The notes: generated by a model from the letters alone, not told the origin. A stretch of 64,000 bases of DNA from CAZAQV01 sp964487255 (GCA_964487255.1 CAZAQV010000010.1:142655-206654); one strand, 5' to 3'; positions 33,879-43,170 are shown, numbered from the stretch's first letter. Numbers and translations: made by a program.

Positions 33879-35882
33879 TTACATCTGAGTTTCGGCGGTG
33901 CGCGTATTTCCCGCGCTGTCAAAGACACGCACCGAGACGATTGCGCCGCGGGCGCTCTGGGGAAGCTCGACTGAGAAGCGTTCGCGCTTGGTGTCGAAGA
34001 TTTCGTCTTCGGGGAAGAACGGGATCCACTCATGGCCATCGATCGCGTACTCAAGCTTGGCAATTGGACCGACGGTGTCGCGCGCTTCGCCCGTCAGTCT
34101 CGTTCCGCTGAGCTTGAGGCTCTCGATCGTCGGCGCGTGGTTGTCGACCAAGATGGGCTCAGAGATGAGTTTCGCTTTGCGAGCTTTGGGGCCCGGGTTG
34201 CTGAGCTCATCGCTGACTTCCACCTCGACCAGGTAATAGCCGTCGGGCAAAGCACTCGTCTCCCATAGGTACTTGCTCTTCGTCAGAATTTCGTGGTCTC
34301 GCAGCAGTGGGCGCCACTTTGTGTCCTTCTCGTGCCGGAAGCGGAGTCTGTAGCGCAGCGAGTCGCCGTCTGGGTTTTCGACGTCCCAGTCGAGTTCGTA
34401 TGTGCTCGAGCGCTTGGGAACGCCATCGTCGTCACTGTCGCTGCTCTTCATCTCAGCGCTGATGGAACGCACGAGTGCGCGCTGATTGCTTCGCAGGTAA
34501 TAGGCGCGCACGGCGAGTAGTTCGGCGTCGTCGCTCTGCAGTGTGGCGCGCACCTGTAGGTACCGCGCCGGCGCGCTGCGGATGGGTCCTGGCGTGAAGA
34601 TGGGGTGGCTCCACTCGCTCCAACCCTCGTCGGGCTCGGCGGTGTTTCCGGAGCGGGTTTGAATGGCGATTTTGCCCTTGGCACGCCAGCTCACTTCACC
34701 GAAGCGTGCCGTGGTGCCTGCATCCCAGACCTTACTCGTCCAGTGGGCGTCTTTGCCGCGGGCTGACTGAAGGCGGTAGAGCGCGGCGCCGTCCCCGACT
34801 GAAATCAGAGGCGCGCCGCCATTCATCTGCATGTCGAGAATCTGCTCTTCTTCGAGGTCGAGCCAGGTCGCATAGAAGCGGTTTGGCTCGATGCGGTAGA
34901 CGAGACCTTCTTTGCCGGTCGCGGCGTACACCACGCCGTCGTCATCAATTCCGACGCGAGTGAAGTGTGCCTTGGAATGCCGGAACACCTGTTCGCTCGA
35001 ACCGTCGCTATCGATCACCCAGATCTGGCCCCGTCCGGTCTTCGGCTTGGGCGCGCTGCCATCACTCTTGTCGTCGTCCGACTTTTTCTTTGCCACACGC
35101 GGCTCCGGGAACGCGTTTGCGGCGACAGCCAGGCGACCCTTCGCGAGCGCGATGTGCGTGACTTCGTTGCCCGGAAAGTCGCCGACCACCCGCGCTTGCC
35201 CCTTTGTGGTAAGACGATAGACGCGCGCCTGCTCACTCGTGCCGAATAGAATGCTGCCATCGGTATCGAGAGCGAGCGTCATGATGTGACCCGCTTCACT
35301 GTCGTGAAGTTCGCTCACCGCGCCCTTGGGCGAGACGGCAAGAAGTCGGCCTTCAGGTCCGGTCGCCACAACAAGGCGGCTTTTCTTTGCGTCCCACAAC
35401 AAGTCCCAAATCTGTGCGGCGTCTTTGAGCGTGACGAACTCCCGCAGCTTGCCGCCATCGATGCGGAAGATCTTTCCGTTGGGGATCGTTGCTGCATAGA
35501 TTGCACCGCCCGCACCACGCTCAAGCGCGGTCACGACCAGTTGCTTGGTCGCGACGTATTCTTTGACGTTCTTGCCCTCGACCCGGAGCACCTTGCCATC
35601 GTTGCCCGTGCCGACCAGAACGGCGTTGCCGTCTGCAAGGACGGACCACGCGAGCGCGGTGTCTTTGAGCTCGATGCGCTCCTTGCTGTGGCCTGGGCGC
35701 ACAACGCCGTGGGAGAACGCTGCCGTGCCTTCGAGTTCACCGGCAGAAAACTGCTTCTCGGTGTCTGCTGTAAAGTAGCGGGTGGAGATTGCGTGGGCGC
35801 TGGCCACCGCACCCAAAGTGACGAGCAGAGCGAGCGCTGAGCGCACTGTGGAGCGAGCAGAGTTCGAACGAGCACGGTTCAT
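33879..35882 (-). CDS. Secreted beta-propeller protein with C-terminal Ig-like region
   Basis: A 667-residue protein with signal peptide (ALLVTLGAVASAHAIS). Residues about 60-330 repeat propeller blades (VLVGTGNDGKVLRVEGK, IYAATIPNGKIFRIDGGK, VVATGPEGRLLAVSPKGA, ILFGTSEQARVYRLTTKG). The last third has fibronectin/Ig-like strands (ETSALPDGYYLVEVEVSDEL, PTIESLKLSGTRLTGEARDT). A binding or sensing protein on the outside of the inner membrane is the best guess. Its ATG overlaps the S55 protease stop by four bases, so it is translated together with it. Confidence 0.8.
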   Translation of the reverse strand: MNRARSNSARSTVRSALALLVTLGAVASAHAISTRYFTADTEKQFSAGELEGTAAFSHGVVRPGHSKERIELKDTALAWSVLADGNAVLVGTGNDGKVLRVEGKNVKEYVATKQLVVTALERGAGGAIYAATIPNGKIFRIDGGKLREFVTLKDAAQIWDLLWDAKKSRLVVATGPEGRLLAVSPKGAVSELHDSEAGHIMTLALDTDGSILFGTSEQARVYRLTTKGQARVVGDFPGNEVTHIALAKGRLAVAANAFPEPRVAKKKSDDDKSDGSAPKPKTGRGQIWVIDSDGSSEQVFRHSKAHFTRVGIDDDGVVYAATGKEGLVYRIEPNRFYATWLDLEEEQILDMQMNGGAPLISVGDGAALYRLQSARGKDAHWTSKVWDAGTTARFGEVSWRAKGKIAIQTRSGNTAEPDEGWSEWSHPIFTPGPIRSAPARYLQVRATLQSDDAELLAVRAYYLRSNQRALVRSISAEMKSSDSDDDGVPKRSSTYELDWDVENPDGDSLRYRLRFRHEKDTKWRPLLRDHEILTKSKYLWETSALPDGYYLVEVEVSDELSNPGPKARKAKLISEPILVDNHAPTIESLKLSGTRLTGEARDTVGPIAKLEYAIDGHEWIPFFPEDEIFDTKRERFSVELPQSARGAIVSVRVFDSAGNTRTAETQM

Positions 35883-37705
35883 TTGGTTTCCTTTGCTTGA
35901 TCGCGAACGCGAATCGTCAGATCGGCTTTGCCGAACAAGATGGTCCTGGTGTTTTTCACGACGTGCGACGTGGTGTTTAGCTTTTTGCCCCGGTCGGAGG
36001 TGTTGTGCGTGAGATGGAGCGCACTTGCGACCGAGTGCGGCAAGTCCGATACGACATGACCTCGAAACTGAAACGAGCTGGAAGGCGCTTTGATGGTGGC
36101 AACCAGTTGGTGCGCGCCGTAGCGCTCATTGATCGCATTGAAAATCCCGTCCAGGTCATTGGGGGTGGGGGTCAAGATGCTCGTGTCGTCGCCCGGTGCA
36201 ATCGTCACCTTGAGGGTCTCCCCTGCCGCGCGCTGCGGAATGTCGAGGTACATGACCTCCGTGTGTTCGGGCTCGTCGAGGTGGCGGACCCGTACGAATA
36301 CGGGGACGCGGCTGCCCGGATCGACTTCTCCCTGAGCGACCGCCGCGCCCAGTATCTCGGTGGCGTCGCGGCCATAGCGCACGCTCACCTGCAAATCGAC
36401 GCGCTCAACGGTGGTCTGCTCAAACGGGTTGAGAAGTGCGGCCTGAAGCGCAGGAAACACGCGCGCCGAGCCAAGCGCACCCATGTCGCTTGGCCCACCG
36501 ATGGTAAAGCCCGTGTCGCGAAAGCGCAGCGTGCCGTGGCCACTGACTTGGACAGCGCTATCGATCTCGACGACGACAGGCTCCTGTCCGCTCTCGGTTG
36601 CACTGAGGGCGTTGGCGAGCGCCGAGAACACGAGCAGTGGTGTGAGCCGCTCGTGGACGGCGACCTCCACATTCCACTCGGTTTTCGGGGCGCCTTGCAC
36701 CCCGGCGATCTTGACGCGCACCGGAATGACGGGGGCCTTTTGCTTGGTGTCGACCACGATCGCAGACTGGCGGTCGTGAATGAGTGTGCCCATCGGCTCA
36801 AGTGCTTCGGCGATCTTGAACGAGCTTCGTTGGCTTGAGAGAATGTGGAGGACTTTGGACGTTGCGACGGGAAGCCGGACCTCACCCGCGTTCATCATCG
36901 GGTGTCCGAAACCGATAAGCCGCCCCCCCGCGACCTCTGTGACGGTTCCGGTGCCGGCCATGCTGATGTCGCCGCGAATGAGTTGCACGGCGATCGATGA
37001 CCCATTTTCGAAGCGCTTGGGCACGTTGACGGCTTTTTCTCCGCCGCCACCTGCTTGCAGCACCTGCAAACCGTAGGGTTCGAGCTTGTCGGCCAAGTAG
37101 TGCGCGACTTGATCTGTGAAGCCGCCCAGTGAGACCGGCGTGGTCGCGCGAAAGACCATCGCGCCCTGTTCGGTTTCGGAGCGCACGGACGGCGATTGTG
37201 TATGAAGTGCACTCAAAGCGGTCTGCGTTGGGCTGCTGAGTCGGCTCGCGATCGCACGGCGCTCTTTCCGGCCAAAACCAGGTTCGCCAACTTGTGGTCT
37301 GGTGGGGCGCTTGAGTTCGACGCGCATGTTCTTGATAGGGGTCACACCGGCCATCGGATCATTGCCAAAAGTCCAACCATACGCGTAGGCGCCAGCCAGA
37401 CGCCCGTCGATGTAGACGGGGCTCCCACTCATACCCGCAACGACCTTCGCGTGTTTGAGGATGGGGTGGTGTGTGCGCACCAAAATGAGGTCTTGATCGG
37501 GCCGAAAGTTGTGCAATACGTCGATGACTTCGATTTCGAAGCGCTCAGGCTTGGTCCCACGAAAAACGCTGAGGCCATAGCCCTTCATGCCTGGTTTGAT
37601 CTCGTCGACGGAAATCGTTTTTTGAGTAGCCTGAGCGTTGGTGCAAGGTGCAGCCAGCAGCAACGCGAACACGGTGATGAGAGTAGAAAGATAACGGCGG
37701 TTCAA
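35879..37705 (-). CDS. SpoIVB-type (S55) serine protease domain protein
   Basis: A 608-residue secreted protein with signal peptide (TVFALLLAAPCTNAQA). The S55 peptidase domain is at the N-terminus: IKPGMKGYGLSVFRGTKPER, RTHHPILKHAKVVAGMSGSP with the conserved Gly-Met-Ser-Gly-Ser-Pro around the catalytic Ser, then VYIDGRLAGAYAYGWTFGND. In Bacillus SpoIVB this domain signals across the spore envelope. Here it is followed by a long, probably beta-rich C-terminal region. The stop overlaps the propeller ATG (35879-35882), and the pseudo-receiver gene ends 15 bases upstream, forming a three-gene operon. Confidence 0.85.
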   Translation of the reverse strand: MNRRYLSTLITVFALLLAAPCTNAQATQKTISVDEIKPGMKGYGLSVFRGTKPERFEIEVIDVLHNFRPDQDLILVRTHHPILKHAKVVAGMSGSPVYIDGRLAGAYAYGWTFGNDPMAGVTPIKNMRVELKRPTRPQVGEPGFGRKERRAIASRLSSPTQTALSALHTQSPSVRSETEQGAMVFRATTPVSLGGFTDQVAHYLADKLEPYGLQVLQAGGGGEKAVNVPKRFENGSSIAVQLIRGDISMAGTGTVTEVAGGRLIGFGHPMMNAGEVRLPVATSKVLHILSSQRSSFKIAEALEPMGTLIHDRQSAIVVDTKQKAPVIPVRVKIAGVQGAPKTEWNVEVAVHERLTPLLVFSALANALSATESGQEPVVVEIDSAVQVSGHGTLRFRDTGFTIGGPSDMGALGSARVFPALQAALLNPFEQTTVERVDLQVSVRYGRDATEILGAAVAQGEVDPGSRVPVFVRVRHLDEPEHTEVMYLDIPQRAAGETLKVTIAPGDDTSILTPTPNDLDGIFNAINERYGAHQLVATIKAPSSSFQFRGHVVSDLPHSVASALHLTHNTSDRGKKLNTTSHVVKNTRTILFGKADLTIRVRDQAKETK

Positions 37706-37720
37706 AACGTTTGAATGCTA

Positions 37721-38215
37721 TCACCCAGCTGGGGCTGCCGTCAGCAAGCCGGATGCTTCGCCGCCCTGTCGAAGTGCCCGCGTCAGTGCTGCACGGACGT
37801 TCTCCGGCTGTATTGGAGGGTGCAGAATGACGGGCGCGAGCGTCGAATCCAGGTCGTAGGGCCGCCGGGCTGCGCTCACGCCGGACTTGCGGCTGGTGTT
37901 CGCGACGACAATGATGGGCAGGTTGGGGCGTAAGCGCCGCAAGCGACCGAAGATGAGTTCGGAACCGCAAGCTGCCAACACGCGTTCACCGATAACAGCC
38001 ACGTCGACGGACCACTGCTCGAGCAGGGCGAGTGCGCCTGCCGCGGAACTTGCGCCCACGACGCGATACCCTTCGATGGTGAGCGTGCGTGCAAGACGCC
38101 ACTGGAGGTCTGGGTTGTCTTCGGCGACGAGCACACTCGGCGCGTCGGTTGGGGAGAGTTTCGATCGCGACTTGGGTCGCAAGAACTGCCCTGAGTGTTC
38201 GTCCTCTCCAGTCAT
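37721..38215 (-). CDS. Response-regulator receiver domain lacking phospho-acceptor Asp
   Basis: A 164-residue protein with a receiver fold: VLVAEDNPDLQWRLARTLTI (acidic pair kept), a centre reading DVAVIGERVL where the phospho-accepting Asp should be at the Gly, LPIIVVAN (usual Thr/Ser missing) and VILHPP in place of the conserved Lys-Pro. It therefore cannot be phosphorylated in the usual way and is a pseudo-receiver. No output domain follows. ATG 38215 chosen; earlier in-frame starts exist. First gene of the operon with the S55 protease and propeller. Confidence 0.75.
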   Translation of the reverse strand: MTGEDEHSGQFLRPKSRSKLSPTDAPSVLVAEDNPDLQWRLARTLTIEGYRVVGASSAAGALALLEQWSVDVAVIGERVLAACGSELIFGRLRRLRPNLPIIVVANTSRKSGVSAARRPYDLDSTLAPVILHPPIQPENVRAALTRALRQGGEASGLLTAAPAG

Positions 38216-38292
38216 GCTGCGGCGGATACTAGGGAGAGCCGCCGCGGATGGCAAGCAGGCACGAATTTACAAGCTTAATGATCCGCTGAACC

Positions 38293-39245
38293 CTAGTTCC
38301 AGATGGGATCGTCGCTGAGCGGACACAAGCAACTGGTGCTACCGGCGTTCAAAAAGACGCGGCCCGGATTGGTGCCCGAATAGGTCCAGCACGCGCATTC
38401 TGTATCGCCCGAACTGCACACAGCTGACGTCGTGCCGCTGTCGCAAGCTGCCCCATGATTGAAGCAGTTCGAAATGTCTCCCGTGTGGGCGAGGCATGCT
38501 GCAGCAGCTTGGGTCAACGTGTGTGTGCCAAGCGGCTCGCAATCGAAAAAGTAGTCTCCGACGCCGTTCATATGCGCGCTCTGACAACCCGTTCCGCAGC
38601 AAGCGGTCCCGATGCACTCGCAGCCACCAGCGCTGTTGCAATCGAGCGTGCCGGGCTCGCAGCACCCGTCGTCGACCAGCCCATCGCAGTCGTCATCGAG
38701 GCCGTTGTCGCAGGTCTCCTCGCTCGCTGCCTGCTTGTTCTGCGTGCATGCGACTTGTCCACCGGAACACGCTGTTGTTCCCGCTGCACAGACACCTTTC
38801 TTCCCGGTATCACAGCTCGCGCCAGCGCCTGGATTCCCCTCGTCTTTGCTGCCGTCGCAGTCGTCGTCGAGGCCGTTGCACTTTTCCTGAGAGGCCGACG
38901 TGTTGGCGACGCACGTGAGTTTGCCAGAGACACATTTGCGCGTACCCGCTGAACAAACGCCGAGCTCACCGGAGGCGCATGCGTCGCCCGGATCGAGGTT
39001 GCCTTCATCGGTTTTGCCGTCGCAGTCGTCGTCGAGCCCATTGCAGGTCTCGTCGGTCGACGTCTGTTCGGGCACGCACTGAACCTTGCCGTCGACGCAG
39101 CGCTCGCGTCCTGCAGCGCAAATACCTGACGTACCGGTCTCGCAGTCGCCGCCGGGGTCGAGGTTGCCGTCGTCGACCGTGCCATCGCAATCGTCGTCGA
39201 GCCCATTGCAGGTCTCGTCGGTCGACGTCTGTTCGGGCATGCACT
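38293..39245 (-). CDS. MopE-like protein with CNGLDDDCDG repeats, N-terminus lost in scaffold gap
   Basis: The 3' part of a secreted Cys/Asp-rich protein; at least 317 residues are visible. Repeats of about 43 residues contain CNGLDDDCDG followed by an acidic Gly-rich segment; four core copies are seen (TCNGLDDDCDGTVDDG, TCNGLDDDCDGKTDEG, KCNGLDDDCDGSKDEG, NGLDDDCDGLVDDG). This is the putative metal-binding motif of MopE/SACCP-type surface proteins, common in Myxococcota. The reading frame enters the N block at 39246 without a start codon; the Met near 39240 is internal to a repeat. The C-terminal tail holds ten more Cys. Confidence 0.8.
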
Positions 39246-39345
39246 NNNNNNNNNNNNNNNNNNNNNNNNNNNNNNNNNNNNNNNNNNNNNNNNNNNNNNN
39301 NNNNNNNNNNNNNNNNNNNNNNNNNNNNNNNNNNNNNNNNNNNNN
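39246..39345. other. Scaffold gap (100 N)
   Basis: A block of exactly 100 N, the usual placeholder for a gap of unknown size. Left edge is the MopE-like repeat gene, right edge is repeat array B. Both sides are repetitive, which explains the assembly break. Confidence 0.95.
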
Positions 39346-39487
39346 GAAGCCGATTTGCTAGTTGCAAATCGCTGCTTCGAACAAAGCCTAGCGAAGAGCC
39401 GTAAGCAGAGCCGCGATGAGCGGTCTTTGCCGAGAAGCCGATTTGCTAGTTGCAAATCGCTGCTTCGAACAAAGCCTAGCGAAGAGC
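39346..39487 (+). repeat. Tandem structured repeat array B (period 88 bp)
   Basis: One partial and one full unit, starting directly at the gap, with GAAGCCG recurring 88 bases apart (39346 and 39434). Same flanks as array A (CGATGAGCGGTCTTTGCCGA and TTCGAACAAAGCCTAGCGAA), but the core hairpin is GAAGC / CGATTTGC, loop TAGTT, GCAAATCG, bulge CT, GCTTC (39434-39466). More units may be hidden in the gap. It ends nine bases before the cysE stop. Confidence 0.85.
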
Positions 39488-39496
39488 CAGCAGAAT

Positions 39497-40303
39497 TTAG
39501 CCTCCGACCTGGCGGTGCGAGTGACCGTCCGGCGCTTCGCTTTCGTTCTCGGACTCAGGTTCACGCTCGGGTGGCGGCGATATCCCTGCCGCTTTTTCGA
39601 GGCGCTCAAGCCGCTCACGAAGCAAGTCGTTTTCGCTACGAAGCGCACGAATCATGTCCGCCACCGGGTCGGGCAGACTGGCATGATCGAGCGTCTCTTC
39701 GAAATCTTCGGTGCCGTCTCCGCGAACAGCGCGTCCCGGCACGCCAACCACCGTGGCGCCTGCCGGCACCGTGCGGACGACCACCGAGCCCGAACCGACG
39801 CGTGCGCCATCGCCCACCTCGATGTTCCCCAAAATCGTAGCGTTGGTTCCGATCACGACGTTCTCACCGATCTGCGGGTGACGCACACCCCGGGCGTTGG
39901 TGGTACCCCCGAGGACGACGCCCTTGTAGATCAAGCATCCGTCGCCGACGGTGCTGGTCTCGCCGATTACCACGCCCATGCCGTGGTCGATGAAAACGCC
40001 ACGCCCGATATGCGCGCCGGGGTGAATCTCGACGCCCGTTGCCGCTCGCGTGAAGTGGGACAGGACCCTTGCTGCAAGCGGTCGTTCGCGCTTCCACAGG
40101 GCGTGCGCCGCGCGGTGCAGCCACAGCGCGTGCAGTCCGGGATACGTGAGCACCACCTCGGCGCGAGAGCGGGCGGCTGGGTCGTGACGCAAGACGGCAT
40201 CGACGTCCTGCATGAGGCAACGTGCCTTCTCACGCGCTGCCCCGACGAGCCCCCGTTTTTGAGCCTCGGGGCACGGACCGCTGGGTGGCGTCACTTGCAC
40301 CAT
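39497..40303 (-). CDS. cysE: Serine O-acetyltransferase
   Basis: First step of cysteine synthesis: transfer of acetyl from acetyl-CoA to serine. A 268-residue protein with left-handed beta-helix hexapeptide repeats. The active-site pair is in DHGMGVVIGETSTVGDG and VRHPQIGENVVIGT. The C-terminal extension (ENDLLRERLERLEKAAG then a Glu/Ser/Pro-rich tail) is coiled-coil-like and beyond the usual end. No cysK is adjacent. Confidence 0.94.
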   Translation of the reverse strand: MVQVTPPSGPCPEAQKRGLVGAAREKARCLMQDVDAVLRHDPAARSRAEVVLTYPGLHALWLHRAAHALWKRERPLAARVLSHFTRAATGVEIHPGAHIGRGVFIDHGMGVVIGETSTVGDGCLIYKGVVLGGTTNARGVRHPQIGENVVIGTNATILGNIEVGDGARVGSGSVVVRTVPAGATVVGVPGRAVRGDGTEDFEETLDHASLPDPVADMIRALRSENDLLRERLERLEKAAGISPPPEREPESENESEAPDGHSHRQVGG

Positions 40304-40351
40304 GGGTCGAATCTAGGACCTGCTCCCAGATCTCGCTAGAATTTTGAGTGA

Positions 40352-41128
40352 TTGGTGCGGTGCTCTGGTGCTACCTTCAAGGTCGTGGGCAAGCGGAAAA
40401 AGAAAGGCAAACCCGATTCTCGGGCGGCCGACAAGCCACAAGAGGTCCAGTTTCGGCCGCTTCATGGAGCTCTGCAGGAGCTGCGCGCCACGCTTCAGAC
40501 AGCATCGCCAACGCCTGCGAAGTCCAAGGAGCCCACGTCGACGCCCGCGAAGCCAGAGGCGAAATCAAGCAAATCGATCGACCAAAAGACCTACGACGAA
40601 CGCATGGCGCTTCAGCAAGCGTATCGCGGTGTCAAACGACTCTCATCCCACGCCTCGGCCGGGGCGACACCTCCCGAGCGCGCTCCGCAACCGCCGCCCG
40701 ACCGAAGCCCGCGCGAGGACGCGATGCGACCCGTCCAACGAATGGTCGCGGACGGCGTGCGCTTTGTCGTCGAAGAGGACGAGGGTGGGGTGCGCGCGTA
40801 TCGTGCCTCGCGCGGCAAGCAGGCACTTGAGCCACTCAAGAAGGGCAATGCGACCCCAGAAGCCTCACTCGACCTTCATGGGTTTCGTGAAGAAGCCGCT
40901 CGGCAGATGCTCCAACGGTGGGTCCGATCCGAGCGCGAACGCCGTCGACACGTCGTGCGCATTATTCACGGTCAGGGACATCACAGTGCGGGAAGTGCGG
41001 TCCTTCGCGATGCGGTGCGAAGCGAACTCGAGTCTGGACTGTGTGCTGCTTATGTCGATGCGTTTGCGACCGCGACACCCAAGCAAGGCGGGCAAGGAGC
41101 CCTCTTGGTTGCGCTGAAAAGGCGCTGA
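40352..41128 (+). CDS. Smr-domain protein
   Basis: About 258 residues with a basic, low-complexity N-terminal part (VGKRKKKGKPDSRAADK) and a C-terminal Smr domain (about 175-258): SLDLHGFREEAARQMLQRWV, RIIHGQGHHSAGSAVLRDAV. Smr domains are nickase/endonuclease-like RNA or DNA binding modules; as a stand-alone protein the role is probably in RNA or DNA processing. Start uncertain: TTG 40352, GTG 40355 or GTG 40385. Divergent from cysE. Confidence 0.85.
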   Translation: MVRCSGATFKVVGKRKKKGKPDSRAADKPQEVQFRPLHGALQELRATLQTASPTPAKSKEPTSTPAKPEAKSSKSIDQKTYDERMALQQAYRGVKRLSSHASAGATPPERAPQPPPDRSPREDAMRPVQRMVADGVRFVVEEDEGGVRAYRASRGKQALEPLKKGNATPEASLDLHGFREEAARQMLQRWVRSERERRRHVVRIIHGQGHHSAGSAVLRDAVRSELESGLCAAYVDAFATATPKQGGQGALLVALKRR

Positions 41129-41136
41129 GAACGGGG

Positions 41137-42186
41137 CTAGCGTTGAGCCCGTCCGAGACGTTCTTCGGCCATGCGGTCGGCGACCACGCTGGTCGGCGTC
41201 ATGTCGGCCTTGGCGCGCTCGGCAATCTCCAAAATGGTGTCGTAGATTTTGAGTGTCTTTTTGTGCGCCGCGTCCGCGTCATAGCCTGCGACTTCCTGCG
41301 CGACATTGACCAAACCGCCTGCGTTGATCGCATAGTCGGGCGCGTAGAGGATGTCGCGTTGCATCAACACATCGCCGTGCCGAGGCTCGGCCAACTGGTT
41401 ATTGGCTGCGCCTGCGACGATCTTACACTGCAGCCGCGGAATGGTCTTGTCGTTGAGCGCACTGCCGAGTGCGCACGGCGCAAACACGTCGCATGCGACT
41501 GCGGAGATCGAGTCGAGGTCGACCACCTCGGCGCCAAACTCACGTTCAGCTCGTTCGGCTTTGTTGGGGTCAATGTCGGCGACGGTGAGTTTCGCACCCA
41601 AGGCGTGCAGCTCTTTGCAGAGGTGGTAGCCGACGTGACCGATACCCTGCACGGCGACCTTGAGCCCATCGAGAGAGTCTCGTCGGAGCGCGAACTTGAC
41701 GCAGGCTTCGATGCCACGTCGCACGCCTAACGCCGTGAAGGGTGAGGGGTCTCCGCCCCCGCCGTTCTCAGGCTTTACACCCGTGACGTTTTTTGTGACC
41801 GAACGAATGACTTCCATGTCTTCGACGCTGGTCCCGCTGTCCTCAGCAGTAATGTAGAGCCCCCCGAGTTTTTCCAAAAAGCTGCCGAATGCGCGAAACA
41901 GCGCAGCGCGATCAAACTCGCCCGGTGGCTTGATGATCACGGACTTGCCGCCGCCGTGAGGCAGGCCAGTGATCGCCGCCTTGTACGTCATGCCTCGTGA
42001 CAGCCGCAGGGCATCGACGATGGCCTCGTGTTCGCTCGCATAATGGATGAAGCGACAGCCGCCCAGCGCCGGACCAAGCCGGTCGTCGTGCACGGCCACG
42101 ATGGCGTGCAGCCCTGTGGCACCGTCACGCCGAAGGTGCACGGCGCCGTAATCGTAGTGGTCCATTTCTGCAAAGACGCCTGTCAT
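41137..42186 (-). CDS. Leucine (branched-chain amino acid) dehydrogenase
   Basis: NAD-dependent oxidative deamination of leucine or related amino acids. A 349-residue Glu/Leu/Phe/Val dehydrogenase. Catalytic Lys in MTYKAAITGLPHGGGKSVI, acid pair in TAEDSGTSVEDM, NAD fold VAVQGIGHVGYHLCKELHAL and the ending DYAINAGGLVNVAQE. The length is that of leucine dehydrogenases. AAAGGA lies upstream of the ATG. It could support branched-chain fatty-acid precursor supply, typical of myxobacteria; inference. Confidence 0.93.
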   Translation of the reverse strand: MTGVFAEMDHYDYGAVHLRRDGATGLHAIVAVHDDRLGPALGGCRFIHYASEHEAIVDALRLSRGMTYKAAITGLPHGGGKSVIIKPPGEFDRAALFRAFGSFLEKLGGLYITAEDSGTSVEDMEVIRSVTKNVTGVKPENGGGGDPSPFTALGVRRGIEACVKFALRRDSLDGLKVAVQGIGHVGYHLCKELHALGAKLTVADIDPNKAERAEREFGAEVVDLDSISAVACDVFAPCALGSALNDKTIPRLQCKIVAGAANNQLAEPRHGDVLMQRDILYAPDYAINAGGLVNVAQEVAGYDADAAHKKTLKIYDTILEIAERAKADMTPTSVVADRMAEERLGRAQR

Positions 42187-42311
42187 CGTTTTTTCCTTTC
42201 ACCTGGGGGAGGGGGCGCGCAGCATAGTCCAGGTAGAGGGTTTTCGTCGAGCGGGACGGGTCCTCGGTCTCGAAGATGCCCTGAGCTCGGAAAATATGAT
42301 ACTCGCCATGC

Positions 42312-43055
42312 ATGCAACAACTCGTCATCCCTGAGCTTCTTGGCGGCGCTTGGAACTTGATGAAGTCTCGCTTTGTACCCTTGGCATTGATTGCTTTGAT
42401 CGGCGCGGTTCCAGGCTGGGTCGCGCAGGTGGGGGAGGCCGCCATCGGTTTGCCGCTAACCGTGTTCGCCCTACCCATCACGCTTCCGGTCGGCATGGTC
42501 GCGTACGGCGCAGGACTTGCGGTTGCGCACGCACAACTCTTCCGCAATCAGGCCTGGGGGGTTGGCGAAGGGTTTGGCTTTGCCTTTTCAAAAGCTCTTC
42601 CGCTTTTGGGCGTGGCCATCTTGCAGGGCCTCGCGATCATGCTCGGAACGTGCTTGTGCATCGTCCCTGGCGTCATCGCCTTTCTCGCGCTGTGCGCAGC
42701 GGTTCCACTCGTCCTTTTCGACGACGTGCCGGTCGTGGAATCGTTTTCTCAAAGCTACAACCTCACCCGCGGTTCCTGGCTACCGATCTTTGTGGTGTTC
42801 CTTGTGGCGATGCTCATCATCATCCTGCCGATCACTATCGGCGCATGCGTGCTGGGCGTGGGGGCTGGAATCGCGGCCGGCGAGCAAGGCATGATGGCCA
42901 GCTCGGGTTGGTCGAACGTGCTCATCTCGCTCCTATTTGCACCGGTCACCATCGCGGGCGGTGCATACTTTAACTCGCTCTACATCGTGGTTTATCGGGC
43001 GCTCTTGCGTCGCCAGGGCCGCACAGACGAGCAAATCATCGACGTCTTCGCCTAG
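42312..43055 (+). CDS. Multi-pass membrane protein, YciC/DUF975-like
   Basis: A 247-residue membrane protein with five to six helices. The segment LCIVPGVIAFLALCAAVPLV followed by ESFSQSYNLTRGSWLPIFVV is typical of the broad YciC/DUF975-type membrane families, which have no well-established function. Followed by a strong terminator (43078-43120). Divergent from leucine dehydrogenase. Confidence 0.75.
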   Translation: MQQLVIPELLGGAWNLMKSRFVPLALIALIGAVPGWVAQVGEAAIGLPLTVFALPITLPVGMVAYGAGLAVAHAQLFRNQAWGVGEGFGFAFSKALPLLGVAILQGLAIMLGTCLCIVPGVIAFLALCAAVPLVLFDDVPVVESFSQSYNLTRGSWLPIFVVFLVAMLIIILPITIGACVLGVGAGIAAGEQGMMASSGWSNVLISLLFAPVTIAGGAYFNSLYIVVYRALLRRQGRTDEQIIDVFA

Positions 43056-43077
43056 TACCGAGCTCACCCTAAACGAA

Positions 43078-43120
43078 ACGGCCCAGGCTCCACCATTGGA
43101 GACTGGGCCGTCACGTTTTT
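43078..43120 (+). terminator. Intrinsic terminator after the 42312 gene
   Basis: Long stem ACGGCCCAG / CTGGGCCGT continued by CTCCA / TGGAG with loop CCAT, followed by CACGTTTTT. It separates two convergent genes; the opposite strand has a weaker T-run, so partly bidirectional action is possible. Confidence 0.92.
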
Positions 43121-43170
43121 CGGTTAGTTGGTAGGTATGGGAAGTACGAACGAACCGTTAAGTTAGGGGT

